NCBI GenBank assembly: GCA_028873795.1 | Contig: JAPPNP010000025.1 | Location: 5,930 to 69,929 of the forward strand | Reading direction: 5' to 3' | DNA from: Chloroflexota bacterium | GTDB taxonomy: Bacteria; Chloroflexota; UBA11872 | Length of the DNA: 64,000 nucleotides | Shown here: one piece after another, positions 50,706 to 59,877 of the stretch | Position numbering within the stretch: the first letter of the stretch is position 1 | Layout: the number at the start of each line of letters is the position of its first letter | The notes under the pieces: model-generated | What the model was told of the DNA's origin: nothing | Database searches by the model: none | The model's input: the letters and a program-made list of their open reading frames with translations, nothing else | Made by a program: the position numbers and the translations under genes

Positions 50706-51767
50706 CTATGGCGCGCCCTCCGGCGGAGGCGGCGGGCCGTCATTCAGGTAGTCCAGGCTGAGCGCCGCGCGCACCTGCTCCAGCAACGCCTCGCCCCGGC
50801 GTTTGGTCACCGCCGTGCCCGCCGCCAGCACGTCGCGCACGTCGTCGGGCCGCGCCGCCCATTGGGCTCGCTGGTCGCGGATCGGCGCCAGGAACGCGTT
50901 CATGGCGTCGAACAGCCGGTCCTTGACCTCGACGTCACCGACCCGTCCGGTCCGATAGCGGGCCTTGAGATCGTCCACTTCGTCCGTGTTCCGATTGAAG
51001 GCGTCGTGATACATGAACACCGGGTTGCCCTCAACCGTGCCTGGATCGGTGGCGCGCAGGCGCTTGGGGTCGGTGAACATGCTGCGCACCTTGGCCCGCA
51101 GCGTCTCCTCCGAGTCCTTGAGAAAGATGGCGTTGCCGGCCGAGGTGCCCATCTTGCCCTTGCCATCGATGCCCACCAGTCGCGGCACCGCGCCTACACG
51201 GCCCTCCGGCACCACGAACACGTCCCCGAACCGCCGGTTGAAGCGGATGGCGACGTCGCGCGTCATCTCGATGTGCGGCAGCTGGTCGTCGCCAACCGGC
51301 ACCAGGTGCGCCAGCGGCAGCAGGATGTTGGCGATCTGCATGATGGGGTAGTTGAAGAAGGCCACGGGAACCGACTTGCTCGTCGCTTCAAGGTCCGCCA
51401 GCTCGGCTTTCAGCGTCGGATTGCGCTGCAAGTGGCCCAGCCCCAGAAACCAGCTCAGGTGCAGCGTGAGTTCGGCAAACTCCGGCACGCCGCTCTCGAT
51501 GACGAAGTGCGAGATGTCCGGATCCAGCCCCACGCCCAGCCAATCCAGCGCCACCTCCCAAAGCCCCCAGCGAATCCAGGGCAGGTTGTCGGCGTAGTCC
51601 GAGACCTGGTAGTCCGCCAGCAGAAAGAACGACTCGTACTCGTCCTGCAGCTCCAGCCACTGCGAAAACGCCCCGGCGTAGTGGCCCACGTGGGACGGCC
51701 CCGAGGGGCGCAGCCCGGTCAGGATGCGGCGGCGTTCAGCGGCGGGGGCGTTGGCGGGCTCCGACAT
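50706..51767 (-). CDS. trpS: Tryptophanyl-tRNA synthetase
   Basis: The 353-residue class I synthetase charges tRNA-Trp. The HIGH-like motif is PSGPSHVGHYAG near 21-32 and the KMSKS-like motif is GKMGTSAGN. PVGDDQLPHIEMTRDVA contains substrate-site residues. The same frame is open well upstream to 53666, but that part is shadow of the transhydrogenase; ATG 51767 (MSEPANAPAAERRRIL) with GAGGTCACC before it is the start. The chain is of the normal bacterial length. Confidence 0.93.
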   Translation of the reverse strand: MSEPANAPAAERRRILTGLRPSGPSHVGHYAGAFSQWLELQDEYESFFLLADYQVSDYADNLPWIRWGLWEVALDWLGVGLDPDISHFVIESGVPEFAELTLHLSWFLGLGHLQRNPTLKAELADLEATSKSVPVAFFNYPIMQIANILLPLAHLVPVGDDQLPHIEMTRDVAIRFNRRFGDVFVVPEGRVGAVPRLVGIDGKGKMGTSAGNAIFLKDSEETLRAKVRSMFTDPKRLRATDPGTVEGNPVFMYHDAFNRNTDEVDDLKARYRTGRVGDVEVKDRLFDAMNAFLAPIRDQRAQWAARPDDVRDVLAAGTAVTKRRGEALLEQVRAALSLDYLNDGPPPPPEGAP

Positions 51768-51841
51768 GCGGGGTGACCTCAACAGCAAACTGGGACAGCC
51801 TATAGTGCCACTGGCGCAACCGCCCGAACGCGCCGCGTGGC

Positions 51842-53272
51842 CTACCGGACCAGCTTGTTGACTCCGTTCAGTCCGGCGACCTTGTAAGCCTCGGCGAACG
51901 TCGGGTAGTTGAAGATCGTTTCCACGAAATAGTCGATGGTGCCCTCGAGCTGCATGACGGCCTGGCCGATGTGCAGCAGCTCGCTGGCCTGATTCCCGAA
52001 GATATGGACGCCCAGAACCTTGCGCGTGTTGGGATCGAACAGCAGCTTCAGAATTCCGAAGTCGTCGCCGATAATCGCGCCCCGCGCAATCTCCTTGTAG
52101 CGGGCGACGCCGCTCTCGTAGGCCGCCCCCTCCATCGTGAGCTGTTCTTCGGTCTTTCCGACCAGGGCGATCTCGGGAATGGTGTAGATGCCGATGGGCA
52201 ACTCGTCGTCGATGCTGGGGCAATCCAAACCCAGGGCGTGGCGCGCGGCCAGGCGGCCCTGCTCGGCCGACGTGGACGCCAGCGCCGGCTGTCCGATCAC
52301 GTCGCCCACGGCGTAGATGTGCTCCAACTCCGTCTGAAAGAACTTGTTGACCTTCACCCGTCCGCGGTCGTCGGCGGTCAAGCCGGCGGCGTCGAGATTC
52401 AGCAGACCCGTGGCGCCCCGACGGCCAATGGAGTACATCACCACGTCGCTCACGGTGCGCGCGCCGGTTTCGAGCACCGTGACCGGACGACCCCTGGCGT
52501 CGAACTCCACGGTTTCCACCCGATGCCCGAGGCGCATCGTGATGCCGTCCTCGCGCATGCGGAACTTGAGCGCTTCGCCAATCTCCTCGTCGACGATGTC
52601 GAGCAGTTCCTTGCGCCCGTCGATCAGCGTCACCGCCACGCCGAGCGTGGCAAAGATGCTGGCGTACTCCGTCCCGATAATTCCGCCGCCCACGACGGTC
52701 AGCGACTTCGGAATCCTCGGCAGATCCAGGATCCCGTCGCTGTCGACGACGCGCTCTTGGTCGAAGGGAATGTGCGCCGGCCGCGACGGGCTCGACCCGG
52801 TGGCCAAAATGACCTTGTCGGCGCTGACTTCGATGATGGAGTTCTCGGTATGGATCGCGAGCATGTGGGGGTCGACGAAATGCGCCACGCCGTTGAGCAG
52901 CTCCACGTCGTTGCGCAAGAACCCGTCGCGCACGACGTCCACCTCGGCCTGAACCACCTGCGCCGTGCGCAGCAGCAGGTCGTGCATGGTGACGTCGGCC
53001 ATCACGCGGTAGGACTCGCCGTAGAACGACCGCTGGCCGATGCCGGTCACATGAATCACGGCCTCGCGCAGGGTCTTCGAAGGAATCGTGCCCCGATGAA
53101 CCGCCTGGCCGCCGACGTAGCGTTGGCGATCGATCGCGGCGACGCGCTTGCCGCCCTTGGCGGCCTGGATCGCCGCGCGACGTCCCGCCGGCCCGGTGCC
53201 AATGACGACAATGTCGTAATGCGGCTTGTCGTTTAGCGTGCCGCCAGGGCCAGGGGGTTGGGTTGCCTGCAT
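51842..53272 (-). CDS. sthA: Soluble pyridine nucleotide transhydrogenase (SthA-like)
   Basis: The 476-residue flavoprotein matches the Si-specific NAD(P)+ transhydrogenase: an FAD motif VVIGTGPAGRRAAIQAAKGG at the start, the segment GGQAVHRGTIPSKTLREA in place of the redox-active Cys pair of lipoamide dehydrogenases, an NAD motif VVGGGIIGTEYASIFATLG and YAVGDVIGQPAL. It balances NADH and NADPH in the cytosol. ATG 53272 is chosen over GTG 53278. It is divergent from modA with about 76 bp between the starts. Confidence 0.92.
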   Translation of the reverse strand: MQATQPPGPGGTLNDKPHYDIVVIGTGPAGRRAAIQAAKGGKRVAAIDRQRYVGGQAVHRGTIPSKTLREAVIHVTGIGQRSFYGESYRVMADVTMHDLLLRTAQVVQAEVDVVRDGFLRNDVELLNGVAHFVDPHMLAIHTENSIIEVSADKVILATGSSPSRPAHIPFDQERVVDSDGILDLPRIPKSLTVVGGGIIGTEYASIFATLGVAVTLIDGRKELLDIVDEEIGEALKFRMREDGITMRLGHRVETVEFDARGRPVTVLETGARTVSDVVMYSIGRRGATGLLNLDAAGLTADDRGRVKVNKFFQTELEHIYAVGDVIGQPALASTSAEQGRLAARHALGLDCPSIDDELPIGIYTIPEIALVGKTEEQLTMEGAAYESGVARYKEIARGAIIGDDFGILKLLFDPNTRKVLGVHIFGNQASELLHIGQAVMQLEGTIDYFVETIFNYPTFAEAYKVAGLNGVNKLVR

Positions 53273-53348
53273 GCGCACAAACCGTTTGCCACAACAGTTC
53301 CGCGGGCATCGTAGCGTGACAATCAGCGCCGTATGTAGGGCTACGACC

Positions 53349-54191
53349 GTGACCGGATGGGTGAGCGCGCTTGTGTTGAGATACCGGAGCGGTGGACCGG
53401 ATTCGCTGACGGCATGGCGCGCCGTGGCTGTGGCGGGCTTGGTGGCAATGCTGGTGAGCGGCGCCTGCGGCCCGGTTCACGACGACGAGATCTCCGTCTA
53501 TGCCGCGGCCTCCCTCCGCGATGCGTTCACCGAAATCGCCCGCGAGTTCGAGGAAACCCGGCCAATCACGCGTGTGGTGCTCAACTTCGCCGGCTCGCAG
53601 GTGCTGCGGGCGCAGATTGAGCGTGGCGCTCCGGCCGACGTCTTCGCCTCGGCGGATGAGGTCCACGCACGGGAGTTGGAGGCGGCCAGTCTGTTGGCGA
53701 CGTCACCGCGCGCGTTTGCCGCAAACGCGCTGGCGCTCGCCGTGCCGGCAGACAATCCACGAGGGCTCGGGACGATCGAGGAACTGACCTATGCGGACGT
53801 CCGGTTGGTCATGGGCGTCGCGGACGTGCCCGTCGGTCGCTACGCGCGCGCGGCGCTGCAGCGCTATGCCCTCGCCATCGGGAACGACGGGTTGGTGGGT
53901 GCCGTGCTCGACAATGTGGCCTCGTTCGAGACGAATGTCCGCCTGGTGGCGGCGAAGCTGGAGTTGGGCGTGGTGGATGCCGGATTCGTCTATCGCACCG
54001 ATGTCCTCGCATCCGACGGCGCGCTGGTCGAGATTGCGCTTCCGCCCGCGGCGGTAGTCGCGGCGCCCTATCCCATCGCGGTGACGCAGCGCGCCGCCGG
54101 GCGCGCGGCGGCGACGGCCTTCACCGACTTCGTGCATTCGCCGGCCGGCCAGCGCATCCTGGAGGCGCACGGCTTCCAGACTTTCGGCTGA
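53349..54191 (+). CDS. modA: Molybdate-binding protein ModA, lipoprotein type
   Basis: The product of about 280 residues carries a lipoprotein-like signal with lipobox VSGAC, then the ModA core: ISVYAAASLRDAFTEIAREFEE, NFAGSQVLRAQIERGAPADVFASAD, LDNVASFETNVRLVAAKLELGVVDAGFVYRTDV. It binds molybdate or tungstate outside the membrane and delivers it to ModBC. The start is uncertain: GTG 53349 and GTG 53361 are possible, and the frame is open to 53226. It precedes modB by 20 bp, so all three genes form an operon. Confidence 0.9.
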   Translation: MTGWVSALVLRYRSGGPDSLTAWRAVAVAGLVAMLVSGACGPVHDDEISVYAAASLRDAFTEIAREFEETRPITRVVLNFAGSQVLRAQIERGAPADVFASADEVHARELEAASLLATSPRAFAANALALAVPADNPRGLGTIEELTYADVRLVMGVADVPVGRYARAALQRYALAIGNDGLVGAVLDNVASFETNVRLVAAKLELGVVDAGFVYRTDVLASDGALVEIALPPAAVVAAPYPIAVTQRAAGRAAATAFTDFVHSPAGQRILEAHGFQTFG

Positions 54192-54211
54192 GGCTGATTC
54201 GGCAACCACCC

Positions 54212-55018
54212 ATGCGGCGCGCGCAGACCTTTACCTGGGGCGGACTCGTCGTCGGGCTATCGGCGGCGATCCTCGTTGCTTTCATTGGCATCCCCGTTGG
54301 AGCCCTGATCGCGCGCGGCTTCATCGAAGGCGACGTACTCGAGGCGCTGCGCAGTCCGGTCGCCACCACCGCGCTGTGGCTGTCGCTGGCGACGTCGGCC
54401 ATCGCCGTTGCCGTGGCCGTGGCGCTGGGAACGCCGGCCGCCTATTTGCTCGCGCGCCGGTCCTTCCCCGGGCGCAGCATTGTCGACACCCTGATCGATC
54501 TGCCGGTGGTGCTGCCGCCGGTCGTTGGTGGGCTGGCGCTGCTGGTGGCGCTGGGACGCAACGGCGTGATCGGCGGACCGTTTGACGCTGCCGGCGTCGA
54601 CGTGGCCTTCACCACCGGCGCGGTCGTCCTGGCGCAGCTCTTCGTCGCCGTGCCGTTCTACATTCGCGCCGCGCGCGCGGGGTTCGAGAGCGTCGACCGT
54701 CGGCTCGAAGCCGTCTCCGCAACGCTTGGCGCCGGCGGATGGCGCACCTTCCGGCGGGTCACGGTGCCCCTGGCCCTGCCGTCGCTCATCGGCGGCGCGG
54801 TCATGTGCTGGGCCCGTGCCCTGGGCGAATTTGGCGCCACCATCATGTTCGCCGGCAACGTCTTTGGACGCACCCAGACGATGCCGCTGGCCATTCTCGA
54901 AGCCATTGAGACTGACGTGGACGCCGCGTTGGCCATCGCCATCGTCCTGATCGTCCTGGCATTCGCGGGGCTGCTGGTCTTCAAGGGACTGGCGCGGCTC
55001 GGAGGACGGGTCCTGTGA
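54212..55018 (+). CDS. modB: Molybdate ABC transporter permease ModB
   Basis: The 268-residue inner-membrane protein has about five to six spans and the short EAA loop LEAVSATLGAGGWRTFRRVTVPLALPSLI, typical of ModB. DLPVVLPPVVGGLALLVALG is conserved in the family. It forms the channel with ModC. The GTG of modC overlaps the modB stop (GTGA at 55015-55018), so translation is coupled. Confidence 0.93.
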   Translation: MRRAQTFTWGGLVVGLSAAILVAFIGIPVGALIARGFIEGDVLEALRSPVATTALWLSLATSAIAVAVAVALGTPAAYLLARRSFPGRSIVDTLIDLPVVLPPVVGGLALLVALGRNGVIGGPFDAAGVDVAFTTGAVVLAQLFVAVPFYIRAARAGFESVDRRLEAVSATLGAGGWRTFRRVTVPLALPSLIGGAVMCWARALGEFGATIMFAGNVFGRTQTMPLAILEAIETDVDAALAIAIVLIVLAFAGLLVFKGLARLGGRVL

Positions 55019-56100
55019 TTCGGGCCGACATACGCACGACGGTCGGCGGCTTCGACCTCGCGGTCGACCTCGCCGTGGATCGAGAGATCACGGTGCTTTA
55101 CGGCCACTCCGGCGCCGGCAAGACGCTCACGCTGGAGGCCATCGCCGGACTGCTGACTCCCCGCGAAGGCCGGATCACCCTGCACGACCGGCTCGTATTC
55201 GACAGCGCCGCCGGCGTCGACGTGCCACCGCAGCGCCGTGACCTCGGCTATCTGGTGCAGAGCTACGCGCTCTTCCCGCACCTGACGGTGGCGCAAAACA
55301 TCGCCTATGGCCTGAGCCATGTCCGCCGCGCCGAGCGGCGCGAGCGGGTGGAGCGCTTTGCCCGCATGTTCGGCGTGGACGACCTGCTGCGCCGCCGTCC
55401 GGCGCGCATTTCCGGCGGCCAGGCCCAGCGCGTGGCCCTGGCGCGCGCGCTAGTGCGCGAGCCCCGGGTGCTGCTGTTGGACGAGCCCTTCGCGGCGGTC
55501 GACTCGAGCAACCGCCGCACCATGCGGCGGGAGCTTCGACAGCTCGCGCAACGCCTGGATCTGAGCGTGGTCATGGTCACCCACGACCTCACCGAGGCCT
55601 ACAACGTGGGCGACCAACTGGCGGTCATCGACCGCGGACGCGTGCTGCAGGCGGGCCCGCGCGACGAGGTCTTCCACCGTCCCGCCTCGGCGCGCGCCGC
55701 CGAGCTGCTCGGGGTCCAGAACATCCTGCCGGGGCGGGTCGTGGGCGCCGACGGCGGCCGCGTCCACGTGGCGACCGGCCTCGGCATGGTCGAGGCGCAG
55801 GCCGAGTCACGCCCCGCGACCGACCACGTCCAGCTCGCCGTTCGCGCCGAGCAGATCATTCTCGAGCGACCCGACAGGCCCTCGACCCACCGCGAGAACC
55901 GCTTTCAAGTCACCATCATCGACGAGGCGGCTTTCGGTTTCTCGCACACGCTGGTCGTCCGCGCCGACGACGCCGCGTCCGGCGCACCAACCCTAGAAAT
56001 CGACGTCCCGGCGCATCCCTACCAGGTGCTCAACGTCCCCGCCCACCGCGACTGGCGCATCCACATCCCACCCGAAGCGGTGCACGTTATCGGCGAATAG
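55015..56100 (+). CDS. modC: Molybdate ABC transporter ATPase ModC
   Basis: The 361-residue ATPase has Walker A GHSGAGKTLT, Q-loop LVQSYALFPHL, signature ISGGQAQR, Walker B VLLLDEPFAAVD and switch VTHDLTEA, and a C-terminal TOBE/MOP-like region after about 290. The Ser/Ala start of the P-loop and the C-terminal domain fit ModC rather than general sugar ATPases. It energises molybdate uptake for molybdoenzymes, none of which lies in the window. Confidence 0.93.
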   Translation: MIRADIRTTVGGFDLAVDLAVDREITVLYGHSGAGKTLTLEAIAGLLTPREGRITLHDRLVFDSAAGVDVPPQRRDLGYLVQSYALFPHLTVAQNIAYGLSHVRRAERRERVERFARMFGVDDLLRRRPARISGGQAQRVALARALVREPRVLLLDEPFAAVDSSNRRTMRRELRQLAQRLDLSVVMVTHDLTEAYNVGDQLAVIDRGRVLQAGPRDEVFHRPASARAAELLGVQNILPGRVVGADGGRVHVATGLGMVEAQAESRPATDHVQLAVRAEQIILERPDRPSTHRENRFQVTIIDEAAFGFSHTLVVRADDAASGAPTLEIDVPAHPYQVLNVPAHRDWRIHIPPEAVHVIGE

Positions 56101-56130
56101 CCTAACTGTGGCTGCCGGCGGAATCTCGCG

Positions 56131-57213
56131 CTAGCTCGCCCCGTTCAACCGCGGCATCACCTCGTCCACCAGCAGCGTCATGGACTGCACCCACTGGTCG
56201 CGGGGTTGCCACTCGTGCGCCATGGCCAGCAGCACGCCGAACCCGCCCACGTCGTCGTACAGCTTCTGCAGCTTCGCGGTGACGTCGTCGGGACTGCCCA
56301 CGATGAAGACGTTGTCCACTAGGTACTCCACCGTCACGTCCGAGTCTGGCATGTCCGTGTCAATCTTCATCGCGTCCAGCATGCGCACCTTCGGCATGAT
56401 GTGCAGGAAGTAGTTGCGGAAGTCGCGTGCCAGCGTGCCTTCCAGGGCTTCCTTGCGCGCCTTCTCGGTGGTCTCGGCGATATAGACCTCGCGCGCGATG
56501 CGCCATTGCGAGCGGTCGGGCGTTCGGCCGGCCTCCAGCGCGCCCTCTTCCACAGACTCCCAGTGCGTCTTGATCACGCGCGTCGGCACCAGGTTGATGC
56601 TCATCGGAATCCACCCGCGAGCGCCCGCCAGCGTCAGCGTGCCGGAGTTCTCCGACACTCCCGCCACCCCGATCGGGGGATGCGGCTTCTGGTAGGGCTC
56701 CATGTGGACTCGCAGGCCGATCAGGTCGTCCGGCTCGGGAATGTTGAAGTCCCAGAACGCTGTTCTGTAGCGCCCCGGCTTCGGGTCGTTCCAGAGCATG
56801 AGCACGGTTTCGATGGCTTCCCGCGTCATGGCCCGGTGCTCGCCCGTCTTCGGGTCGAAGCCAAACACCTCGAAGTCGCCGGGAAATCCGCCCGACCCCA
56901 CGCCCCACATGAAGCGGCCCTTGGCCATGTGGTCCAGCTGGGCGATTCGGTGGGCAATCATGAACGGGTTGTGGTTGGGCATGCAGGTCACGCCCGTCCC
57001 GAACTTCATGCGCTCGGTTTTCGCGAGCGCGTGGGCGATGAAGATGTCGGGCGCGGGGATGTTCTCCCACTGCGTCGTGAAGTGCTCGCCGATCCAGGCT
57101 TCGCTATAGCCCAGGTTCTCGAGCGTGATGAGCATGTCGAGATCGTCTTCCAGCGTTTCGGTGACGTTCGACCCCGGTGGGTGCAGGGGCATGGCGAACA
57201 GTCCGACGTCCAT
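56131..57213 (-). CDS. Luciferase-like (LLM) flavin-dependent oxidoreductase
   Basis: The 360-residue protein is a bacterial-luciferase-like TIM barrel: MDVGLFAMPLHPPG at the start, YSEAWIGEHFTTQWENIPAPDIFIAHALAKT, GTGVTCMPNHNPFMIAHRIAQLDHMAKGRFMWGVGSG. It could use FMNH2 with O2, or coenzyme F420; the sequence does not settle this. Substrates include alkanes, thiols and amines. GGAGG precedes ATG 57213. It is convergent with modC. Confidence 0.9.
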   Translation of the reverse strand: MDVGLFAMPLHPPGSNVTETLEDDLDMLITLENLGYSEAWIGEHFTTQWENIPAPDIFIAHALAKTERMKFGTGVTCMPNHNPFMIAHRIAQLDHMAKGRFMWGVGSGGFPGDFEVFGFDPKTGEHRAMTREAIETVLMLWNDPKPGRYRTAFWDFNIPEPDDLIGLRVHMEPYQKPHPPIGVAGVSENSGTLTLAGARGWIPMSINLVPTRVIKTHWESVEEGALEAGRTPDRSQWRIAREVYIAETTEKARKEALEGTLARDFRNYFLHIMPKVRMLDAMKIDTDMPDSDVTVEYLVDNVFIVGSPDDVTAKLQKLYDDVGGFGVLLAMAHEWQPRDQWVQSMTLLVDEVMPRLNGAS

Positions 57214-57373
57214 CGCAACCTCCGTCCCGTATAGGGTCGGTGCGGGATCACTCTGAGCCGCGATTGTCGGCCAGCAGCGGATACAGCGTCAACGCGGCGG
57301 CCGGTGACCGTGAGCGCCGCCGACCGCCGGCGCGCTCATTGCTACCGTGGACGGCGGGACCGCGCACGGTGCG

Positions 57374-58066
57374 ATGTCGATGGCCGAGTGGGTAGCCGAC
57401 CAGGGACAGCTGCTGCTGACCCTGCTCGAAGAGCATCAATACCTCGTGCTCGCCCTCGCCGTCGGCTTCGAGGCGGTCGGCGTGCCGCTGCCAATCTCTG
57501 CCGAGGTCGTCGTGGTCACGATGGGCTTTCAGGTCTACCGCGGCGAGGCCAACCCTTGGGCCGTCATGGGCACGGTGGTGGCGTCCGCCACGGCGGGCGT
57601 GAGCGTGCAGTATTGGATCGCGCGCGGCATCGGCCGACCCCTGCTCGATCGCTACGGACGAATCCTGCGGATTCGCCCCGCGCACCTTGAGCGCCTCGAG
57701 CGCTGGTTCGCCCGGCGCGCCTTTCCGGTGGTTGTGGTCGGCCGCGTTGTACCGGCCGTGCGCCTCATCATTCCCGTCGTGGCCGGGGTCGCGCGGGGCG
57801 ACTTTCGCCGCTTCGTGCCCGCCGCGGCCGCCGGAATCTCGCTCTGGGCCCTGCTCTACATGGGCATTGGCTGGGCCTTCGGCGACACCGTCGAGCACGT
57901 ATTCACGAACGTGCTGGCGGACCCGACGCTCGCGGCGATCGTGGCCGGCGCCGTCGGTGGCTTACTCGCAGTCCTCGTCGTGCTCCGCTTCCGCCGTCGC
58001 CTGGCCCCGCTTGTCGCCGGCCCCTGGGCGCGCCTCAGCGAGCGAATCGGGCGGCGCCGAAACTAG
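57374..58066 (+). CDS. DedA-family membrane protein
   Basis: The protein of about 230 residues has the DedA/VTT pattern: PLPISAEVVVVTMGFQVYRG, two re-entrant helices, RVVPAVRLIIPVVAGVARGDFRRF and a C-terminal hydrophobic stretch with basic tail. DedA proteins contribute to lipid transport and membrane homeostasis, and some flip undecaprenyl phosphate. The start is ATG 57374 (MSMAEWVADQG); GTG 57347 is possible. It is 10 bp before the end of the convergent RidA gene. Confidence 0.88.
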   Translation: MSMAEWVADQGQLLLTLLEEHQYLVLALAVGFEAVGVPLPISAEVVVVTMGFQVYRGEANPWAVMGTVVASATAGVSVQYWIARGIGRPLLDRYGRILRIRPAHLERLERWFARRAFPVVVVGRVVPAVRLIIPVVAGVARGDFRRFVPAAAAGISLWALLYMGIGWAFGDTVEHVFTNVLADPTLAAIVAGAVGGLLAVLVVLRFRRRLAPLVAGPWARLSERIGRRRN

Positions 58067-58076
58067 CTCCCCGCCG

Positions 58077-58457
58077 CTAGTCGAGCACCGCCGTCGCCTC
58101 GATCTCCACCAGGCCGCCCGGGAGCGCCAGTTCCACGCCCACTGTCGACCGCGCGGGCTTCGTGTCGCCGAAGTACTCGATGTAGACCTCGTTCATGCCC
58201 GAGAAGTTGGCGATGTCGGTGATGAATACCGTCACCTTAACCACATCTTCGAGCGTCGCCCCGGCGGCTTCCAGCGCGGTCTTGACGTTCTCGAGCGTCT
58301 GCCGCGTCTGCGAGGTGATGTCGTCGCCCACGAGCTTGCCGTTGGCGTCGAGGCCCAGCATGCCGGCGGTCGTCACTACGTTGTTCTTGCGGACCACGAG
58401 CGTGTACGGGGCGATGGGCGCGGACATGCTGTCCGGGTTGATGCGCTGGATTCCCAT
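58077..58457 (-). CDS. ridA: RidA-family deaminase
   Basis: The 126-residue protein is a YjgF/RidA trimeric enzyme, hydrolysing reactive enamines/imines from PLP enzymes. Signature stretches are TAGMLGLDANGKLVGDD, ALEAAGATLEDVVKVTVFITD and KPARSTVGVELALPGGLVEIEATAV, with the catalytic Arg in PARST. GAGGAAGAA precedes ATG 58457. It is encoded alone, convergent with the DedA gene. Confidence 0.93.
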   Translation of the reverse strand: MGIQRINPDSMSAPIAPYTLVVRKNNVVTTAGMLGLDANGKLVGDDITSQTRQTLENVKTALEAAGATLEDVVKVTVFITDIANFSGMNEVYIEYFGDTKPARSTVGVELALPGGLVEIEATAVLD

Positions 58458-58545
58458 GGGCGTTTCTTCCTCAGTTCGACACGGTTCCCGAGGGTACACG
58501 GCGGGATGGCGCACGGCCGCCCAGGAAACTCTTGCTCAACCCCTC

Positions 58546-58573
58546 CGTCATTCCGGCGGAGACCGGAATCCAG
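58546..58573. repeat. Dispersed palindromic repeat (TTCCGGCGGA type), copy 3
   Basis: CGTCATTCCGGCGGA and GACCGGAATCCAG match the repeats at 32871-32898 and 50658-50686. It lies just before another palindrome at 58600-58627, so two repeat families adjoin here. Confidence 0.75.
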
Positions 58574-58599
58574 CGCCCGCCTAACCTATTCGCCCGCGA

Positions 58600-58627
58600 G
58601 TAGGGGCGGTTCGCGAACCGCCCCTAC
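58600..58627. repeat. GC-rich palindromic repeat, perfect 28-bp palindrome
   Basis: GTAGGGGCGGTTCG and its exact reverse complement abut without a loop. The core GGGGCGG/CCGCCCC relates it to the palindrome at 1996-2018. It sits between the RidA and amidohydrolase genes, about 69 bp before the latter's start. Confidence 0.75.
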
Positions 58628-58695
58628 CTGATTTGAATACGCCTCCCCACGCGCGACGGCTACCATGGCGTCCCCCGTCAGTGGAGGACCTGCCG

Positions 58696-59859
58696 ATGTA
58701 CGACCTCCTGATATCCGGCGGCACCGTCGTCGATCCCGCGCAGGGCCTCAACCACCGCCGCGACGTGGCGATTTCGGGCGGCCACGTGCGCGCGGTCGCC
58801 GAGCGCATCGACCCCGCAAAGGCTCACCACGTCCTCGGTGCCTCGGGCCTCCTGGTCACGCCTGGCCTCGTCGACGTCCACGTGCACGTCTACGACGGCG
58901 TGAGCCATTACGGCGTCGACGCCGACACCTACGTCCTGCCCAGCGGCGTCACCACCGCCATCGACGCCGGATCGGCCGGCGCCGACACCTTCGAAGGTCT
59001 CAGGCGCTACGTGATCGAGGTCTCCGAAACGCGCCTCAAGGCCTGTCTCAACATCTCGACGACGGGCATGGTCTCGCCGGTGGTGGGCGAGCTCGAGGAC
59101 ATCCGGCTCATCGACCCCAAGAGGGCCATCGAGGTCTGCGAGCGCCACAGCGACGTGATCGTCGGCGTCAAGGCCCGGATCAGCGAGAACCTCGCCGGGA
59201 ACAACGCGCTGCCCGCGCTGCACCGCGCCCGCGAGGCGGCGGACGCCGTGGGGCTGCCGATCATGATCCACCCCAACGCGCCCGTCTGCACGCTGGACGA
59301 CATCCTCCGCGAGATGAAGGCCGGCGACTTGCTGACCCACTGCTATCACGGGTTGGACGAGGGAATCCTGGACGACGACGGCCGCGTGCGCGCCTCGGTT
59401 CGCGACGCCGTGAATCGCGGTGTCCACCTCGATGTGGGGCACGGCCAGGGCAGCTTCTCCTGGAGCGTGGCCGAGTCGGCAATGGCGCAGGACCTGATCC
59501 CAAGCACGATCAGCAGCGATCTGCACGCCTACAACTTCGACGGTCCCGTCTTCGACCTGGCCACGACCCTCAGCAAGTTCCTGCACCTGGGCCTGGACCT
59601 GCCCGACGCCCTGCGCCGCTGCACCGTCACGCCGGCGGAAATCCTGGGCATGCAGGGCCAGATCGGCACCCTTGCCGTCGGCGCCCACGCCGACGCCGCC
59701 CTGTTCCGCGAGGAGATCGGCGCCCACACCTTCGAGGACGCCCACGCCCAAACCCGCATCGGCGAGCGCCGCCTGGTGCCCGTCAAGGTCGTCAAGGGCG
59801 GCAAGGTCATCGACGCCGTCGCCCGCGGCTGGCACGGCCACCATCATCACCATCACTAG
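58696..59859 (+). CDS. Amidohydrolase/deacetylase-family metallohydrolase with His-rich tail
   Basis: The 387-residue enzyme is a two-metal amidohydrolase: VDVHVHVYDG has the first His-x-His pair, a Lys in GVKARIS is placed to bridge the metals if carbamylated, then MIHPN, LTHCYHG and SDLHAYNFDG carry the remaining ligands. It fits the EF_0837/AHA_3915-type branch that hydrolyses N-acyl or cyclic amide bonds. The C-terminus ends in Gly and six His residues before TAG. GGAGG lies eight bases before ATG 58696. It is encoded alone and has no signal. Confidence 0.9.
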   Translation: MYDLLISGGTVVDPAQGLNHRRDVAISGGHVRAVAERIDPAKAHHVLGASGLLVTPGLVDVHVHVYDGVSHYGVDADTYVLPSGVTTAIDAGSAGADTFEGLRRYVIEVSETRLKACLNISTTGMVSPVVGELEDIRLIDPKRAIEVCERHSDVIVGVKARISENLAGNNALPALHRAREAADAVGLPIMIHPNAPVCTLDDILREMKAGDLLTHCYHGLDEGILDDDGRVRASVRDAVNRGVHLDVGHGQGSFSWSVAESAMAQDLIPSTISSDLHAYNFDGPVFDLATTLSKFLHLGLDLPDALRRCTVTPAEILGMQGQIGTLAVGAHADAALFREEIGAHTFEDAHAQTRIGERRLVPVKVVKGGKVIDAVARGWHGHHHHHH

Positions 59860-59877
59860 GCGAGTCGTTCCGGCGGC

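Noticed and set aside
51768-53666. Long in-frame extension upstream of trpS
   Set aside because: It is shadow of the transhydrogenase gene; TrpRS homologues begin near ATG 51767.
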